From contig NZ_JAJUXI010000014.1 of assembly GCF_021390515.1 (NCBI RefSeq), forward strand, positions 124,001 to 188,000: DNA of 64,000 nucleotides, in the 5' to 3' direction. Source of the DNA: Dyadobacter sp. CY326. GTDB lineage: Bacteria; Bacteroidota; Bacteroidia; Cytophagales; Spirosomataceae. The notes beneath the pieces were generated by a model. That model saw nothing but the letters and a program-made list of their open reading frames with translations. It was not told where the DNA came from and did no database searches. Within the stretch, counting starts at the first letter, position 1. Every line of letters starts with the position of its first letter. Of this stretch, positions 62,137 through 64,000 are shown one piece after another. A program made the translations under genes and the position numbers.

Positions 62137-64000
62137 TTACTTCCCGACCAGTATTACCGTCGCTCTCCCCCCTACCAAAAACCTCCCTTGATCTTCCAAT
62201 TTCGGCTCCTTACCAATGTCATAGATGTCCTCACCGGACGGCATGTCCGTATTCACAGCCAGATGCCAGCTTTGTCCGTTTGGAAGTGGTGGGAGTTCGT
62301 AGTACAATGCGTCGTAATGTGAGTTCATTGCGATGTAGATGGAGTCGTCCTGGATGGTTCCGCTTTTGGCGTGCGCACCGTCGAGCATGAATGCGATGCA
62401 ACGGCTGCTGCTTGAAAAGTCGGGTTGCCAGGCCTGGGTTCCGTGGAATGTAATGTCCGCGAATCCGCTTCCTACATAATCTCTATGGTGGAAATGCGTC
62501 CTGCTCCTAAGTACCGGGTGTGCACGACGGAATCTTGTAATGCGTTGCGCAAAATAAAAGATGTCCGCATTTTTCTCCATCAGGCTCCAATCCAGCCAGT
62601 TAAGCTCGTTATCGTGGCAATAGGTGTTGTTGTTCCCATTTTTGGTCACTCCCACTTCATCGCCCGACAGGATCATAGGAACGCCCTGGCTCACCATCAG
62701 AATCGACAGTGCATTCTTTATTTGCTTGTGACGCAGCTGATTAACAAACGCATCATCCGTCTCACCTTCTACCCCACAATTCCATGAATGGTTATCATTA
62801 CCACCATCATTGTTGTTCTCTCCATTCGCTTCGTTGTGCTTTTCGTTGTAAGCAAAGAGGTCATAAAGGGTGAAACCGTCGTGGCAGGCGATGAAATTAA
62901 TGCTGGCTGTCGGGCCGCGATAGTAGTACAGATCAGGCCATCCCTGAATGCATTGCGCGATTTCTCCAACCAAACCTTCGTCGCCTTTCAGGAACTTGCG
63001 GATCGAATCGCGGTATTTTCCGTTCCATTCTGCCCAGCGTCCGTAAGCGGGGAATGAACCGACCTGATACAATCCGCCAGCATCCCAGGCTTCGGCTACG
63101 AGCTTGCATTTGGCTAGAATCGGGTCGTATGCAAGGGATTCCAAAAGTGGCGGATTGCTTAATGGCGCTCCGTTCTGATCGCGGCCGAGAATGGCGGCGA
63201 GGTCAAAACGGAAACCGTCAATGTGGTAATCGGCTGCCCAATAGCGCAGACAGTCGAGAACCATGTTCCGCACCACCGGATTATTGCAATTCAATGTGTT
63301 GCCCGTTCCTGAGAAATTGAAATAATAACCCTCAGGCGTCAGCATATAATAGGTTTTGTTATCAATCCCCCTGAACGAGATCGTGTGGCCACGGTGATCG
63401 CCTTCTGCTGTGTGATTGAAAACCACGTCCAGCATGACTTCAATGCCGTTTTTGTGCAGTTCTTTTACGAGCGTTTTCAGCTCATCCACCTGCATCCCAA
63501 ACTTCCCCGTGGCAGCATAACCTGCCTTTGGCGAGAAGAAATTAACCGTGCTATAACCCCAGAAATTGACGATCAAGCCGCCGGTAACCGGATTTTCCTT
63601 GCTGTTTTCCCATTCGTCAAACTCGTAGATCGGCATAAGCTCTACGCAGTTGATGCCCAGCTCTTTGAGATAAGCGATCTTGCTGCGAATGGCTGCAAAT
63701 GTGCCCGGGTTTTTAACATTGGATGATGGATGCTGCGTAAAACCGCGCACGTGCATTTCATAGATCACCAGATCCTCAATCGGCGTTTCGAGCGGGTGGT
63801 CATTTTCCCAGTCGAAATCCTCGAAAACGAGGCGTGAGCGATACGGGTAAATGTTATCCCAATTCGGCTTGGCCAACCAGGAATCCCGTCCGCCAATTGC
63901 TTTGGCGTAGGGATCGCTGAGTATAATGCTTTTATCAAAACGGTGACCTTCTTCGGGCTTGAAAGGGCCGTCCATGCGGTAACCATATTCCAGGCGCTCG
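62137..64000 (-). CDS. glgX: Glycogen debranching enzyme (GlgX/isoamylase type), N-terminus beyond window
   Basis: At least 620 codons are in the window. The frame is open through base 64000 (reading ERLEYGYRMDGPF), so the ATG at 63975 is internal and the N-terminal CBM48 domain is missing because of the window edge, not truncation. GH13 motifs: VVFNHTAEGDHRG, DGFRFDLAAILG (nucleophile Asp), KLVAEAWDAGG (acid/base Glu), IACHDGFTLYDL (third Asp). It hydrolyses alpha-1,6 branches of glycogen. First gene seen in the minus-strand unit and 39 nt before the STAS gene. Confidence 0.93.
   Translation of the reverse strand, partial: ERLEYGYRMDGPFKPEEGHRFDKSIILSDPYAKAIGGRDSWLAKPNWDNIYPYRSRLVFEDFDWENDHPLETPIEDLVIYEMHVRGFTQHPSSNVKNPGTFAAIRSKIAYLKELGINCVELMPIYEFDEWENSKENPVTGGLIVNFWGYSTVNFFSPKAGYAATGKFGMQVDELKTLVKELHKNGIEVMLDVVFNHTAEGDHRGHTISFRGIDNKTYYMLTPEGYYFNFSGTGNTLNCNNPVVRNMVLDCLRYWAADYHIDGFRFDLAAILGRDQNGAPLSNPPLLESLAYDPILAKCKLVAEAWDAGGLYQVGSFPAYGRWAEWNGKYRDSIRKFLKGDEGLVGEIAQCIQGWPDLYYYRGPTASINFIACHDGFTLYDLFAYNEKHNEANGENNNDGGNDNHSWNCGVEGETDDAFVNQLRHKQIKNALSILMVSQGVPMILSGDEVGVTKNGNNNTYCHDNELNWLDWSLMEKNADIFYFAQRITRFRRAHPVLRSRTHFHHRDYVGSGFADITFHGTQAWQPDFSSSSRCIAFMLDGAHAKSGTIQDDSIYIAMNSHYDALYYELPPLPNGQSWHLAVNTDMPSGEDIYDIGKEPKLEDQGRFLVGGRATVILVGK

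Noticed and set aside
46280..64000. Phage-defence island reading of the nSTAND-containing unit
   Set aside because: No nuclease, protease or other typical effector domain, and no mobility genes; the STAS/RsbW/PP2C and glycogen gene context fits signalling better.
1..64000. tRNA, rRNA, integrase, transposase or sigma-factor genes
   Set aside because: Intergenic gaps were read for tRNA-like ends and the proteins for these families; none was found.

Overview
The window looks like chromosomal backbone of a Bacteroidota bacterium, most likely Cytophagales/Spirosomaceae and Dyadobacter-like. This is an inference from gene content. The supporting signs are TAnnTTTG-type -7 promoter elements, a TonB-dependent receptor, a two-component regulator propeller/Y_Y_Y sensor kinase, a GT3-type glycogen synthase, a Zn-site-less Sir2, the menaquinone genes menE/menB, many secreted proteins ending in a Gln-type signal-peptidase site, and weak Shine-Dalgarno sequences. 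I found no rRNA, tRNA, CRISPR array, insertion sequence, integrase or phage gene.

Layout. 0-9.7 kb: mixed housekeeping and accessory genes. These are YceI, a sulfurtransferase, GNAT, DUF2059, a thioredoxin-fold protein without its cysteines, a radical-SAM/partner pair of the UDG-linked family, an M61 peptidase, a DUF1080 protein and lspA. 9.7-15 kb: two aconitases in tandem (mitochondrial type, then AcnB). 15-20.3 kb: topA, a Sir2 deacylase, folD and an XRE regulator. 20.3-23.1 kb: menE and menB, divergent. 23.1-27.3 kb: EVE protein, a secreted protein of unknown function, a methyltransferase and a TPR lipoprotein. 27.3-31.3 kb: the translation cluster thrS-infC-rpmI-rplT with readable promoters and terminators. 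31.4-37.3 kb: Tat-exported phospholipase C, dnaK, and a small protein coupled to an SDR. 37.3-45.3 kb: secreted alpha/beta-hydrolase, VanZ, pgi, a membrane acyltransferase and glycogen synthase. 45.4-46.2 kb: an isolated DUF3800 gene.

46.28 kb to the window end is the most interesting part: ten genes, all on the minus strand and nearly touching. In transcription order they are glycogen debranching enzyme (cut by the window), a STAS anti-anti-sigma-like protein, an RsbW-like ATPase, an nSTAND ATPase with a membrane segment, coiled coil and WD40 domain, a TonB-dependent receptor with an N-terminal helical domain, a GNAT enzyme, an ATP/ADP-translocase-like membrane protein fused to HEAT repeats, a large propeller sensor kinase whose phospho-acceptor His is replaced by Asp, a small sensorless histidine kinase with an intact His, and a receiver-PP2C phosphatase. 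A likely minus-strand terminator closes the unit. Together these are the parts of a partner-switching pathway (kinase, receiver-phosphatase, STAS protein, anti-sigma-like kinase) joined to envelope sensing and an nSTAND scaffold. The module as a whole and its output are inference; no sigma factor is encoded here.

Several intergenic regions carry unusually long inverted repeats, two of them essentially perfect palindromes of 48-50 bp. Others are ordinary hairpin-plus-T-run terminators, and a few sit where an operator or leader hairpin would be expected.
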